64,000 bases of DNA from an uncultured Eubacteriales bacterium (GTDB lineage Bacteria; Bacillota; Clostridia; Oscillospirales; QAMX01): assembly GCA_934546935.1 (NCBI GenBank), contig CAKTEH010000004.1, forward strand, positions 87,900-151,899, given 5' to 3'. The position numbers and the translations under genes are program-made. Below the pieces are notes generated by a model. The model saw only the letters and a program-made list of their open reading frames with translations, was not told the DNA's origin and ran no database searches. Shown piece by piece: positions 1-9,160 of the stretch; position 1 is the first letter of the stretch; each line of letters starts with the position of its first letter.

Positions 1-308
1 CTGCTTGGAAGGAATAGAACGCTCAGCAGTATAAGCAGCAGGAAAAAGACTGCTCCGCCCATAAGCCCGAAGGGAAGCATGTGTTTGCCTGCGCTTTTTG
101 CGGTCAGTAACCCGGCAAGAAAGGCGCCCGGGATCGCTGTCAAATAGCCGAGCTTTGCCGCGCCCTCCGAAAAAATCCCATTTGCGATCAATACGGAAAG
201 CACAAGCGCAAATAAAAGGGAAAGGATCAATCCGACTGCGGCTGCAAGAAGCGAGGAGCATGCAAGCTTCAGAATTTGTGAATTTTGCGTGTCCGTGCGA
301 TTTTTCAT
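1..308 (-). CDS. TIGR04086 family membrane protein (3' end beyond window)
   Basis: Reading on the minus strand from an ATG at 308, with an SD-like GGAGGG at 316-321, gives about 102 residues before the window edge. The protein is very hydrophobic, with transmembrane stretches near residues 14-45, 52-66 and 80-100, and small Gly/Ala-rich turns. This looks like the TIGR04086 (YrzE-like) membrane family, which in Clostridia often follows yajC. It lies 66 bp downstream of yajC on the same strand and is probably co-transcribed. Function is unknown in the family. The gene is partial only because the window ends. Confidence 0.7.
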   Translation of the reverse strand, partial: MKNRTDTQNSQILKLACSSLLAAAVGLILSLLFALVLSVLIANGIFSEGAAKLGYLTAIPGAFLAGLLTAKSAGKHMLPFGLMGGAVFFLLLILLSVLFLPS

Positions 309-374
309 AAAAAAACCCTCCGTTCCTATATTCATTAGAATATATTCTGAAGGGCTTTGAATTAGCACATAGAA

Positions 375-719
375 TTATTGATCGTCGGAAACCGTTTCTT
401 CCTTGCTCAATACGGCCCAGCGTTCTACACGGATCTTTACAGAATCTGCGCCGGTCTGGATCGTCAGCTGCTGGTCTTTAATGTTGGTGATCTTGCCAAT
501 GATGCCGCCGCGAGTCGTAACGACGTCACCGACTTTCAGATTATTGCGCATTTCCTGGTCAGCTTTGTCCTTTTTTTTCTGCGGACGGATCAGGACAAAA
601 TAAAATACAACGATGACCAGAACAAACGGAAGAAGGGAAATCAGAGTTTCCGTCATCGACGGTGCTTCACCGGTTGCGGTGCCGGTAGCTGCAAACAGGA
701 CAGCGGGGAAGAGTTTCAT
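375..719 (-). CDS. yajC: Preprotein translocase accessory subunit YajC
   Basis: 114 residues, the usual YajC length. A single transmembrane helix at about residues 25-44 is followed by the family hallmark RPQKKK at 45-50 and a cytosolic domain with the GDxVxTxGGIxGxI pattern (GDVVTTRGGIIGKI). YajC associates with SecDF-SecYEG at the membrane. The gene has its own promoter at 786-814 and is followed by the TIGR04086 membrane protein gene. The usual tgt or secDF neighbours are not in the window. Identification is secure from the membrane segment and motif together. Confidence 0.95.
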   Translation of the reverse strand: MKLFPAVLFAATGTATGEAPSMTETLISLLPFVLVIVVFYFVLIRPQKKKDKADQEMRNNLKVGDVVTTRGGIIGKITNIKDQQLTIQTGADSVKIRVERWAVLSKEETVSDDQ

Positions 720-785
720 TTTTGTGTCTCCTTTGAATGTTTTCCTTTTGGTTTTCCGTGCTGGAAAAATCCGGATAATATGACA

Positions 786-814
786 ATTATACAGGTGGAA
801 CGGGTAAATTACAA
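786..814 (-). promoter_or_regulatory. Predicted sigma-A promoter of yajC
   Basis: On the minus strand TTGTAA (809-814) and TATAAT (786-791) are separated by exactly 17 bp, 67 bp upstream of the yajC ATG. It lies in the gap between gpmI and yajC. Confidence 0.65.
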
Positions 815-846
815 GCGTTTTTTCGGGATTTTTCTCAGGATATATT

Positions 847-2364
847 TTAGTGCTCGATCAAGCTGACACCATCCATCTGTTCGGGCTGCTCAATTTTCAA
901 AAGCTCCAGCATGGTTGGGATGATATCGGCAAGCTTTCCCCCTTTTTCACGCAGGCGGATATCACCGGCGCCTACAATGCAGAATGGAACAAGATTGGTC
1001 GTGTGAGCAGTAAACGGCGTTACGCCGTCGGCGTCAAGCATCTGTTCGGCATTTCCATGATCGGCTGTAATAACGGCAATGCCGTCATGCGCGCGGATTG
1101 CGTCGACTACGCGGCCTACACAGGTATCTACTGCCTCGACGGCTGCTTTAGCAGCTTCAAATACGCCCGTATGGCCTACCATGTCACAGTTTGCGAAATT
1201 CAGGATGATCGCGCTGTATACGCCGGAATCAATGCGGCGGATAACCTCATCCGTAACGGTATAGGCACTCATCTCAGGCTGGAGATCATAGGTAGGAACA
1301 TTCGGGGAGTCGATCATAACGCGGTCTTCGCCCTCAAATACGGTTTCTTCGCCGCCATTGAAGAAATAGGTGACATGTGCATATTTGGTATATTCGGCAA
1401 TACGCAACTGCTTGAGCCCGCGTTTGGCAATTACTTCCCCGAAGGGCATGTCAATGCGCTTGGGCGCATAGGCGACATGGACGTTTGGCATGGAAGCATC
1501 GTACTGCGTCATGCATACATAATAAAGAGGGAAGAATGCACGGCGCTGGAAACCGTCAAAGCCGGGATCTACAAAGCTGCGGGTAATTTCGCGTGCACGG
1601 TCAGGACGGAAGTTGAAGAAAATGACGGAATCCCCTGCGCTGATTTTTGCGTCTGCACAGACGACAGGTTTGATGAATTCATCTGTCACACCCTCGGCAT
1701 AGCTTGCTTCGACTGCGGCCGCAGGATCGGGGTTTCGGATACCTTCGCCATAAACCATTGCGGCATATGCTTTGCTTACGCGATCCCATTTCAATTCGCG
1801 ATCCATCGCATAATAGCGGCCCATAACTGTCGCGATCTGTCCGACGCCCAGCTGCTGCGTCTTGGCGACGCATTCGCGTACAAAGTTGATCCCGGATTCC
1901 GGCGGCACATCGCGGCCGTCTGTGATCGCGTGAATATAGACTTTTTTCAAACCATGCCGGCGGGCAAGCTCCAGAAGTCCCCACAAATGTGTATTGTGGC
2001 TGTGGACGCCGCCGTCTGAAAGCAGGCCGATCAGATGAAGCGCAGTATTATTCTTCGATGCATTTTCTACGGCGCCGGTCAGAGCTTCGTTAGTAAAGAA
2101 ATCTCCATCGGAAATCGATTTGGTAATTCGGGTCAGTTCCTGGTAGACCACGCGGCCGGCGCCAATATTTGTATGTCCGACCTCGCTGTTTCCCATCTGA
2201 CCGTCAGGAAGGCCAACATCCATCCCGGAGGCCCCGATGCGGGTAAAGGGGTTGGAGGCAAAAATGCGGTCAAGATTTGGCGTGGCGGCTGCGGCAACAG
2301 CATTGCCTTTTGTGTCTGGGTTGTAGCCAAAACCGTCCATTATAATTAAAATTAAAGGTTTCAT
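847..2364 (-). CDS. gpmI: 2,3-bisphosphoglycerate-independent phosphoglycerate mutase
   Basis: 505 residues from the ATG at 2364, the typical iPGM length. Interconverts 3- and 2-phosphoglycerate in glycolysis using two Mn ions. The N-terminal metal site is seen in IIMDGFG (D10), the phosphorylated serine in GNSEVGH (S60), and the C-terminal metal motif in ADHGNAEQM. The open frame continues upstream of this ATG, but homology begins at MKPLILIIMDGFG, so I chose 2364. It is the last gene of the pgk-tpiA-gpmI operon. A strong hairpin sits in the gap to tpiA. Confidence 0.96.
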   Translation of the reverse strand: MKPLILIIMDGFGYNPDTKGNAVAAAATPNLDRIFASNPFTRIGASGMDVGLPDGQMGNSEVGHTNIGAGRVVYQELTRITKSISDGDFFTNEALTGAVENASKNNTALHLIGLLSDGGVHSHNTHLWGLLELARRHGLKKVYIHAITDGRDVPPESGINFVRECVAKTQQLGVGQIATVMGRYYAMDRELKWDRVSKAYAAMVYGEGIRNPDPAAAVEASYAEGVTDEFIKPVVCADAKISAGDSVIFFNFRPDRAREITRSFVDPGFDGFQRRAFFPLYYVCMTQYDASMPNVHVAYAPKRIDMPFGEVIAKRGLKQLRIAEYTKYAHVTYFFNGGEETVFEGEDRVMIDSPNVPTYDLQPEMSAYTVTDEVIRRIDSGVYSAIILNFANCDMVGHTGVFEAAKAAVEAVDTCVGRVVDAIRAHDGIAVITADHGNAEQMLDADGVTPFTAHTTNLVPFCIVGAGDIRLREKGGKLADIIPTMLELLKIEQPEQMDGVSLIEH

Positions 2365-2414
2365 ATCAATTTTCTCCAAAGTGCAGAAAGTATTGTCCAG
2401 AAAATGCAATCGCG

Positions 2415-2440
2415 CCCGCAAGGGGATTTCCCCTTGCGGG
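2415..2440 (-). promoter_or_regulatory. Intercistronic hairpin between tpiA and gpmI
   Basis: Perfect 11-bp inverted repeat (2415-2425 with 2430-2440) with a 4-nt ATTT loop. There is no U-run after it on the minus strand, so it is not a classical terminator. It could stabilise the tpiA end of the mRNA or tune gpmI expression. Confidence 0.5.
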
Positions 2441-2455
2441 TGGAATACAGGTTTT

Positions 2456-3226
2456 TTACTGATTGGCTGCGTTGACAATTGCTGCAAAATCGTTGGGCTT
2501 CAGGGAAGCGCCGCCGATCAGGCCGCCGTCAACGTTGGGCTTGGAAAGAAGTTCGAACGCGTTGCCGGCATTCATGGAGCCGCCATACTGAATGGTGACG
2601 GAACGGGCCACACGGGCGCCGTACATCTCACGGATGCAGTCGCGGATTGCGCCGCAGACTTCCTCAGCCTGATCCGAGGTGGCGGTACGGCCGGTACCGA
2701 TTGCCCAAATGGGTTCGTAGGCGATTACGATACGCTTCATGGAAACCGGTTCGACGCCATAAAGCGCGGCTTTGACCTGCAGGCGGATATGTTCGATGGT
2801 GATGCCGAGATCGCGCTGTTCAAGCGTTTCACCTACGCATACGATTGGGCGCAGGCCAGCATTGAGCGCGGCATGAATCTTCTTATTGACAGTTGTATCT
2901 GTTTCTGCAAAATACTGTCTGCGCTCAGAATGGCCGATGATGACATATTTTACGCCCAGCTCGGTCAACATATCGGCAGAGATCTCACCAGTATATGCGC
3001 CGCTGGCTTCGTAATGCATATTTTCAGCACCGATGGCAATTTTTGCACCTTTAGCGGCCTTGATTGCAGCGGGGATGTCGACAAAAGGTACACAAAGGAC
3101 GATGTCGCACCACTTCGTTTTTGCGATAAGAGGCTTGAGCTCTTCGATCAGCTGTTTGGCGCCTGCCGGGGTTTTGTTCATTTTCCAGTTGCCGGCAATA
3201 ATGGTCTTACGGTATCTCTGGTTCAT
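2456..3226 (-). CDS. tpiA: Triosephosphate isomerase
   Basis: 256 residues, the normal TIM length. Converts dihydroxyacetone phosphate and glyceraldehyde-3-phosphate. All catalytic residues are visible: N13 and K15 in AGNWKMN, H99 in IIGHSERR, and E171 in AYEPIWAIGTG. The phosphate-binding GGS and GG(G/A)S loops are near the C terminus (YGGSMNAGN, GLIGGASL). It lies between pgk (31 bp upstream) and gpmI on the same strand, so a glycolytic operon is evident. Nothing unusual. Confidence 0.98.
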   Translation of the reverse strand: MNQRYRKTIIAGNWKMNKTPAGAKQLIEELKPLIAKTKWCDIVLCVPFVDIPAAIKAAKGAKIAIGAENMHYEASGAYTGEISADMLTELGVKYVIIGHSERRQYFAETDTTVNKKIHAALNAGLRPIVCVGETLEQRDLGITIEHIRLQVKAALYGVEPVSMKRIVIAYEPIWAIGTGRTATSDQAEEVCGAIRDCIREMYGARVARSVTIQYGGSMNAGNAFELLSKPNVDGGLIGGASLKPNDFAAIVNAANQ

Positions 3227-3257
3227 GGTAACTAATTCCTCCTGGATTATTTCAATC

Positions 3258-4448
3258 TTATTTATCGTTTAAGCAGGCAATGCCGGGCAGTTCAAGGCCT
3301 TCAAGGAATTCAAGGGAAGCGCCGCCGCCAGTGGAGATGTGCGTCATCTTATCGGCATATCCAAGCTTTTCAACCGCTGCTGCGGAGTCGCCGCCGCCGA
3401 TGATGGAAATGGCATTGGATTCTGCAATGGCCTTTGCCACAGCCAAAGTACCCTGGGCGAAGGCATCGAACTCAAACACGCCCATCGGGCCGTTCCAGAC
3501 GATTGTGCCGGCATCATGGATGACTTTTGTAAGGACTTCACAGGTCTTTGGTCCAATGTCCAATCCCATCAGGCCATCGGCTATATGGTAACTTTCTGTA
3601 ACAACCGGGGTTGCATCGGCTGCAAAATGATCGGCTGCAATATTGTCCTTCGGAAGGATCATGCGTACGCCGTTGGAGCAGGCTTTGTCGATCATCATCT
3701 TGGCATAGTCAATCTTGTCCTCTTCAAACTTGGAGGTTCCAACGCTGCCGCCCAGAGCCTTGATGAAGGTATAGGCCATAGCGCCGCCGATGATAATGGT
3801 GTCGACTTTATCCAGGAGGTTGTTGATTACGCCAATTTTATCGGAAACCTTGGCGCCGCCGAGGATTGCAACAAAGGGGCGCTTCGGGTCGGAAAGCGCT
3901 TTGCCTATGATGGAAATTTCTTTTTCAATCAGGAAGCCGCATACTGCCGGAAGATAATCGGCGACGCCGGCGGTAGAAGCGTGGGCGCGATGTGCCGTAC
4001 CAAATGCGTCATTGACATAGATATCCGCGAAAGCTGCCAGTTTTTTGGCAAATTCCGGATCGTTCTTTTCTTCTTCTTTATGGAAACGGACGTTTTCAAG
4101 CAGGCAGATTTCACCCGGCTTGAGCGCAGCGGTCAGCGCCTGCGCGTCAGGGCCGACGACATCTTTAGCCATTTTTACCTCGACACCCAGCAGCTGGCTT
4201 AAACGGGCGGCGACCGGCGCAAGGGAATACTTCATATTAAACTCGCCCTTCGGACGTCCGAGGTGCGAGCAGAGGATAATTGCAGCGTTGTGCTCATGCA
4301 GGTACTGAATTGTCGGCAGCGCACCAAGCAGGCGCGTCTCATCCGTAATCTGGAGGTTTTCATCCTGTGGGACATTGAAATCGCAACGGACAAGGACTTT
4401 TTTCCCCTGTACGTCAATATCGGCAATGCTTTTTTTGTTGTAAGTCAT
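3258..4448 (-). CDS. pgk: Phosphoglycerate kinase
   Basis: 396 residues, full length. Transfers phosphate from 1,3-bisphosphoglycerate to ADP. Family signatures are visible: VRCDFNVPQ near residue 20, the substrate-binding SHLGRPKGE, the hinge/nucleotide motif LGGAKVSDKI, and GGGDSAAAVEKLG close to the C terminus. First gene of the pgk-tpiA-gpmI operon. A near-consensus promoter lies 60 bp upstream (4508-4536) and an SD-like GGAAAGG precedes the ATG. gap is not in the window. Confidence 0.98.
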   Translation of the reverse strand: MTYNKKSIADIDVQGKKVLVRCDFNVPQDENLQITDETRLLGALPTIQYLHEHNAAIILCSHLGRPKGEFNMKYSLAPVAARLSQLLGVEVKMAKDVVGPDAQALTAALKPGEICLLENVRFHKEEEKNDPEFAKKLAAFADIYVNDAFGTAHRAHASTAGVADYLPAVCGFLIEKEISIIGKALSDPKRPFVAILGGAKVSDKIGVINNLLDKVDTIIIGGAMAYTFIKALGGSVGTSKFEEDKIDYAKMMIDKACSNGVRMILPKDNIAADHFAADATPVVTESYHIADGLMGLDIGPKTCEVLTKVIHDAGTIVWNGPMGVFEFDAFAQGTLAVAKAIAESNAISIIGGGDSAAAVEKLGYADKMTHISTGGGASLEFLEGLELPGIACLNDK

Positions 4449-4507
4449 GCTTAGACCCCTTTCCTCGATTAAAAGCTAAATCATAGATTTTCTTGCCATT
4501 CCACGGT

Positions 4508-4536
4508 ATTATACGTCATAAATTTCCAAAAATCAA
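4508..4536 (-). promoter_or_regulatory. Predicted sigma-A promoter of pgk-tpiA-gpmI
   Basis: Minus-strand TTGATT (4531-4536), 17-bp spacer, TATAAT (4508-4513), upstream of the pgk ATG at 4448. Consensus -10 and ideal spacing. Confidence 0.7.
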
Positions 4537-4600
4537 GGGAAATTCTCCATTTTTTCTTGGTTTAAAATCCTGTTGCGGGAAATTGTAAAGTTGAACAATT

Positions 4601-4849
4601 TTATTTTGGATTTTTCCTGAAATCTCTGTGTAAAAAGTCGAAATTTTTCAATACTTTTTTTAACTTTTCCTCCGAAATCCGTGCACGTTCCTGGGTTTTT
4701 TCGGAGTCAATGCAGTATTTTCCGCCGCATTGCACCAAAACGCAGCCTTCACGTGCCTGGGGCGGAAGCAAGGCACGGGGGATCTGGATATATCCGGCGT
4801 CCGTTTCACAGATCGCGAGGCCTTCTTCAAAACGATCAAGAATCAACAT
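4601..4849 (-). CDS. DUF3006 domain-containing protein
   Basis: 82 residues. The N-terminal half (LDRFEEGLAICETD, then a proline-rich LLPPQAREGCVLV) matches the pattern of DUF3006 small proteins: a short beta-rich domain beginning with 'DRFEG-A-ve' and a basic helical tail (EEKLKKVLKNFDFL). DUF3006 genes commonly sit next to ComEC-like metallo-beta-lactamase genes, as here, 29 bp downstream of the MBL gene at 4879-5817. The two are likely one operon. Function is unknown; partnership with the hydrolase is an inference from conserved neighbourhood. Confidence 0.75.
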   Translation of the reverse strand: MLILDRFEEGLAICETDAGYIQIPRALLPPQAREGCVLVQCGGKYCIDSEKTQERARISEEKLKKVLKNFDFLHRDFRKNPK

Positions 4850-4878
4850 AATTGAAACCTTTTCTCCAGAATATGCGT

Positions 4879-5817
4879 CTAACTATTTGAAACTGGTTGT
4901 TGGCTGGTGAAAACCGCAAAGCTTCCGTCCAAGACAAAGGCGTAAATATCACCGTATTGGTGTGTGCACAGTACTGCTGCACCGGAGTCTTTCCATCGGG
5001 TCAGGATTTCCTCTTTGGGAAGGCCATGTGGGGAGTTGTATTGCGTAGTAGCAACTGCCCAGTCTGCGCTGCAAGCGTCAATAAATGCCTGCGTAGAGGA
5101 AGTTGCGGAACCATGGTGGCCAATTTTAACAAAATCACAGTCTATATTTTCCCCGGAAGTCAGAATCATATCCTCGTTTTCCTGTTCTGCGTCGCCGGTA
5201 AAGAGCATTTTTATGCCGTTGTATTCCAAGAGCAGGACAATGGAATATTCATTCAGGTTATCCGAGTAAAAATCCTGCGCAGGGGAGAGCACATGCAGCG
5301 AACAGCCTCCCAAGGGGATTTCCATACCCGCACTTGCCGCTGCAGCGTCAATTTCATTTTCAAGGATACAGTCCATCAGACGTTCAAATGTGACTGTAGA
5401 TGCGGAAACTGCGGGCATATAGATGGTTCCGACCGAGACGCTTTCCAGTATTTCCTGGGCCCCGCCGATATGGTCTGCATGCGGATGGGTCAGCACAAGC
5501 GTATCGATACGAGAAACCCCAAGCTTTTCCAGGTTTTCAAGGATCTGTCCGGCGTCGTCGGCCTCTCCGCAGTCGATCAACATTACCGCTTCCCCCTGTT
5601 TGACCAGGATTGAATCCGCCTGTCCGATATTGAAAACGCATACAGAAAGATCTGCTTCGCGGAAGCTTTGTACGAGCTGCGCTTCCTCAGAGGAGAGCGG
5701 CTGCACGGTTTGGGATATTATGCCGAATTGCTCGAAAATAAGCAGCACGGTCAGTGCAAAGGCAGCGGCAAGCGCGGAAAAAGCGGCTGCCCGCGTTTTC
5801 CGGTTGTTTTTTTTCAT
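4879..5817 (-). CDS. Secreted/membrane-anchored MBL-fold hydrolase (ComEC C-terminal-like)
   Basis: About 312 residues from the ATG at 5817. The open frame extends 21 codons further up, but only 5817 has an SD-like GGAG about 10 nt away and gives a proper N terminus: basic residues followed by a hydrophobic helix at about residues 10-28. The metallo-beta-lactamase signature THPHADHIGG follows, with FTGDAE and IGHHGSATS as further metal ligands. This layout resembles the stand-alone competence-type (ComEC/Rec2 C-terminal) hydrolases, probably acting outside the membrane on a nucleic acid or phosphodiester. Paired with DUF3006. Substrate not deducible. Confidence 0.82.
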   Translation of the reverse strand: MKKNNRKTRAAAFSALAAAFALTVLLIFEQFGIISQTVQPLSSEEAQLVQSFREADLSVCVFNIGQADSILVKQGEAVMLIDCGEADDAGQILENLEKLGVSRIDTLVLTHPHADHIGGAQEILESVSVGTIYMPAVSASTVTFERLMDCILENEIDAAAASAGMEIPLGGCSLHVLSPAQDFYSDNLNEYSIVLLLEYNGIKMLFTGDAEQENEDMILTSGENIDCDFVKIGHHGSATSSTQAFIDACSADWAVATTQYNSPHGLPKEEILTRWKDSGAAVLCTHQYGDIYAFVLDGSFAVFTSQQPVSNS

Positions 5818-5880
5818 AGGCGGGCGCTCCGAAAAAAGAAAAATTTGGAGAATTTTTTCTTGTAAAAAAAATCCGCCCAT

Positions 5881-5908
5881 ATTATACTATATTTTGTATG
5901 GATTGAAA
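5881..5908 (-). promoter_or_regulatory. Possible promoter of MBL-DUF3006 operon
   Basis: Minus-strand TATAAT (5881-5886) with a weak TTTCAA -35 (5903-5908) at 16-bp spacing. The -10 is good and the -35 is doubtful. Confidence 0.45.
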
Positions 5909-5986
5909 AGAAAAAATTCATGTTTTTTCTTAAATCGAACAATTTCATCAAAAAAATACACATTGTTTGCATAAAGGAAGGTTCAT

Positions 5987-7780
5987 ATGGCAAAAACATC
6001 AGTCAATACCATGGAAAGACCGCGCAGCGGTGGGAAAACGGCTCTGAAAAAAAACTATGGGATCTGGACGGCCGTTATTGTTGCCGTCATCACGCTGATA
6101 CTCCTTGTTGGGGCGGTATTTATTTATTGTGTACACCTGGTAAATTCCCAAAGTGGGATTTTCAGCGGTGTGACAATTGCCGGTGTGGATGTCGGCGGCC
6201 TGTCGCGGCATGATGCTGTATCGCGTATTGAATCCCAGATGAGTACTGTCATTGAAAACCTGACTTTTGACGTGATTGCCGGAGATTATTCCTATACGGT
6301 TGAACCTGGGGAACTCGGCTTAAGCTATGACGCGGGGAGCGCGGCGGCAAAGGCGTATAATTATGGCCGCAGCGGCGGGTTCTTTGAAAATGTACGCGCT
6401 GCTTATACTGCGAAAACGAAGGGGCATGATATCCCGTTTGATTATACTTATGATATGCAGAAGGTTGAGGCGCTGGCTTCAAAGATCGCGCGGGAAATCA
6501 GTGCGGCTCCTAAGGAAACAAGCTATGAAATTGGCGAGGAGGCCGTTGTAATTACGCTTGGAAGCGCAGGCATTTCTGTCAGCGCGACGGAAGTGCAGGC
6601 CCTCCTCCAGCAGCGGTTGGAAGGCGGGAGCGGCGACGTCGTTGTTGGTGAAGCGGGAGACCGCCTTGCTTCGGTGGATTTGGAAAAAATCAAGCAGGAG
6701 GTTGACCGCGAGGCAGCAGATGCATATGTGGATGAAACAGATCCAAATAACCCCGTGCTTGTCCCTTCACAGAACGGGCGGGTTTTTGACATCGAAAAAG
6801 CAAAGGTAATTCTGGCAGGCGATGGCAACGGCGACGGCGGCAATATCTATACGGTAGAGTTCGAAATGGTTGAGCCGGAGATAAAAACGGAGGATATCGA
6901 ATTCTATACCTATAATGACCTGATTTCGACGGCAACAACTTACCTAAATCCCGGTCAGAAGGACCGTACTTCCAACGTCAAGCTTGCCTGTGAGAAAATA
7001 AGCGGAACAATTCTGAAGCCGGGCGAGGAATTTTCCTTTAACCAGGTTGTCGGAAAGCGGACCTATGAAGCCGGGTTCAAGGATGCGGCGATCTATCAGT
7101 CCGGGGAAATTGTCGATGGCGTTGGCGGCGGGATCTGCCAGGTATCTTCCACATTGTATATGGGTGCGGTATATGCCGATCTTGAAATTACTTCCCGCCG
7201 CAACCATCGTTATACAGTTACCTATACAAAGCTTGGACAGGATGCCACTGTAGCTTATGACAGCAACGTGGATTTCAAGTTTAAAAACGACCGTGATACC
7301 GCGATCAAGATCGTAATCGTCCAGGAATCCGACTATGTCAAATGTGAGATTTACGGGACCTACGCTGAGGGTGAGGAATCAAAAGTCACGACGATGGAGT
7401 CTAAGACCATCGCCACAACTGGATTCAGTACGGTATATGTTGTTGACCAGTCTGTGCCTGTGAATACGCAGAAGCTGAAGAACAACGGCTATACCGGCTA
7501 TAGTGTAGAGACTTACCGTGTTGTTACCATTGACGGTAAGGAAGTTTCCCGTACGCTGGAGAATACGAGCAAATATACGACGCTTAATAAGACTTATTTG
7601 ATCAACCCGCAGAACGCCTCTACGGATGCTAACGGCAATGTAACCTATGTCGAATATGTCGAGCCGGACCCCATTGTCCCGGATCCGGATGAGGGGGATG
7701 TGAATATCCCCTGGATTGACGATGAAGATGAAGGCAGCGGGGATACGGACAGCGGGGATGAACCGTTCTGGATAAGCTGA
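5987..7780 (+). CDS. VanW family protein with peptidoglycan-binding-like and G5 domains
   Basis: 597 residues, SD AAGGAAGG before the ATG. Layout: basic N terminus, a transmembrane helix at about 28-52, then repeated peptidoglycan-binding-4-type modules (GVDVGGLSRHDA and similar), the VanW core with the GGGICQVSSTLY motif near residue 380, and a G5-like domain at roughly 465-545 (KTIATTGFSTVYVVDQS, KVTTMESK). The tail is acidic (DDEDEGSGDTDSGDEP). This is the YoaR-like class of cell-envelope proteins; VanW itself is of unknown biochemical role and no resistance phenotype should be assumed. First gene of a run with the membrane protein, trmL and the hydrolase. Confidence 0.9.
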   Translation: MAKTSVNTMERPRSGGKTALKKNYGIWTAVIVAVITLILLVGAVFIYCVHLVNSQSGIFSGVTIAGVDVGGLSRHDAVSRIESQMSTVIENLTFDVIAGDYSYTVEPGELGLSYDAGSAAAKAYNYGRSGGFFENVRAAYTAKTKGHDIPFDYTYDMQKVEALASKIAREISAAPKETSYEIGEEAVVITLGSAGISVSATEVQALLQQRLEGGSGDVVVGEAGDRLASVDLEKIKQEVDREAADAYVDETDPNNPVLVPSQNGRVFDIEKAKVILAGDGNGDGGNIYTVEFEMVEPEIKTEDIEFYTYNDLISTATTYLNPGQKDRTSNVKLACEKISGTILKPGEEFSFNQVVGKRTYEAGFKDAAIYQSGEIVDGVGGGICQVSSTLYMGAVYADLEITSRRNHRYTVTYTKLGQDATVAYDSNVDFKFKNDRDTAIKIVIVQESDYVKCEIYGTYAEGEESKVTTMESKTIATTGFSTVYVVDQSVPVNTQKLKNNGYTGYSVETYRVVTIDGKEVSRTLENTSKYTTLNKTYLINPQNASTDANGNVTYVEYVEPDPIVPDPDEGDVNIPWIDDEDEGSGDTDSGDEPFWIS

Positions 7781-7793
7781 GCAGGTAAGAGGT

Positions 7794-8654
7794 ATGTATC
7801 TGTCAAAAGAAATTCGGCTGCGTTCTAAGTTCTTTGCGCGCAATCTAGTCATTTTCCGATTTGGCGCTTTCGCAGGGGCGACACTCATCGTGTTTATAAT
7901 TCCCTTTCTTGGATCGATTGCCGCTGCCCTGCTGCAGCCGGACTGGGGTGCCCTGCTCGCCGCGCAGGATTTACAGTCGGCTTATGGCTTCGCCGGGATT
8001 TCCCTGGGTACTTCTTTGGGATTATTCATCCTGAATGCGCCGCTGCTGTTCGGGCTGTTTTCCTGGATGTCGGAGCTGACCATGGGCCGCAGCCATCCGC
8101 TGCGCTATCTGTTTAATTGGTGTGCGCAGGGGGTACGGCTAACAAAAGCATTTGGAGCGGCGGCTGTATTTGTTGCAAAAGCGTTGTGGGAAGCAGTAAA
8201 GTTCTGCGTGCTTCCAGTTGCCGGTATCGTGTTGCTTGAGCTGACTGCGCAGACTATTGGGACGGGATATGGACCATTGCAAGTTATGTTGATGCTCTTC
8301 CTGGCGATTGGGCTGGTCTATACCCTGATACGCGCTTTTGCCAATTTTCCTGCGCTTTACCTGCTTGCAGCGGTACCGGAGATGGCTGTGCGTGAGGCGT
8401 TCAACCAGTGCAGGGATTTCATGTATGATAAAAAAGGGGAATTTTTCAAGCTCCTTCTCAGCTTTTTGCCCTGGTATTTTGCAGAGAATCTAAGCTATGG
8501 CCTGATCGGCCTTTTTGCAAAGCCCTATTTTTATCTTTCTCTTTTATATTTTGTACAGCAGATTTATAATAAATGGCTGTATGAAACGGGAAAAGTGGAT
8601 CGTTATGTCGATCCGCTGACGAATTTGTTTGAAGGTGGAAATGCTGATGTTTAA
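7794..8654 (+). CDS. Multi-pass membrane protein (DUF975-like)
   Basis: 286 residues with five or six hydrophobic segments (about 22-46, 64-90, 118-150, 160-190, 222-250). The middle section PALYLLAAVPEMAVREAFNQCRDFM followed by a KKGEFFKLLLSFLPW segment resembles the DUF975 integral membrane family of Firmicutes. It starts 13 bp after the VanW gene and its 3' end overlaps the trmL start, so translation is probably coupled. No enzymatic motif is visible. Family assignment is tentative. Confidence 0.6.
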   Translation: MYLSKEIRLRSKFFARNLVIFRFGAFAGATLIVFIIPFLGSIAAALLQPDWGALLAAQDLQSAYGFAGISLGTSLGLFILNAPLLFGLFSWMSELTMGRSHPLRYLFNWCAQGVRLTKAFGAAAVFVAKALWEAVKFCVLPVAGIVLLELTAQTIGTGYGPLQVMLMLFLAIGLVYTLIRAFANFPALYLLAAVPEMAVREAFNQCRDFMYDKKGEFFKLLLSFLPWYFAENLSYGLIGLFAKPYFYLSLLYFVQQIYNKWLYETGKVDRYVDPLTNLFEGGNADV

Positions 8655-9135
8655 CCTTGTCCTGCTTGAGCCGGAGATCCCCTCTAATACGGGCAATATC
8701 GCTCGAACCTGCGCGGCAACCGGAAGCCGTCTTCATTTGATCCAGCCGCTGGGGTTTTCTGTGTCCGACCGGGAGCTTAAGCGGGCTGGGCTTGATTATT
8801 GGCATTTAGTCGACGTCCGGATCCATGGCAGCCTGGAAGAGTTTTTTTCTGCGGAAAATCCGACGCGTTTTTGGCTGACCTCGACAAAGTCTGCGCAAAG
8901 TTATAGTGAAGTGCGCTTTCAAGACGGCGATTACATATTTTTTGGAAGGGAGACACGCGGCCTGCCTGAAACGTTTATCCTGGAAAATCTGGACAAAGCG
9001 ATCCGGATCCCGATGCGGGAACAGACGCGCAGCCTGAACTTATCCAACAGCGCGGCAATTGTGCTTTATGAAGCGTTGCGGCAGTGCGGTTTTCCGGGGC
9101 TGACGGGACAAGGCCGGTTTTCCAGGATGGAGTAG
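8647..9135 (+). CDS. trmL: tRNA (cytidine(34)-2'-O)-methyltransferase
   Basis: 162 residues from the ATG at 8647. Upstream ATGs exist at 8629 and 8641, but the SD AAGGTGG (8632-8638) is 8 nt from 8647 and only 2 nt from 8641, and homology starts at MFNLVLLEPEIPSN. SPOUT-class enzyme that 2'-O-methylates the wobble base of tRNA-Leu using SAM. Motifs: PEIPSNTGNIAR, FGRETRGLPE, and the knotted SAM-binding SLNLSNSAAIVLYEALRQ. It overlaps the end of the upstream membrane gene by 8 bp. Function confident by family. Confidence 0.93.
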   Translation: MFNLVLLEPEIPSNTGNIARTCAATGSRLHLIQPLGFSVSDRELKRAGLDYWHLVDVRIHGSLEEFFSAENPTRFWLTSTKSAQSYSEVRFQDGDYIFFGRETRGLPETFILENLDKAIRIPMREQTRSLNLSNSAAIVLYEALRQCGFPGLTGQGRFSRME

Positions 9136-9160
9136 CTAATTTGCGAAGATGGGGGAAGAT

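Noticed and set aside
850..2019. 389-codon plus-strand frame opposite gpmI
   Set aside because: Shadow of gpmI; gpmI has all catalytic motifs and operon context.
3339..4202. 287-codon plus-strand frame opposite pgk
   Set aside because: Shadow of pgk, Cys- and Gly-rich without domain features.
5987..7780. Reading the VanW gene as vancomycin resistance
   Set aside because: VanW-domain proteins are widespread surface proteins; no van ligase or dehydrogenase genes are nearby.
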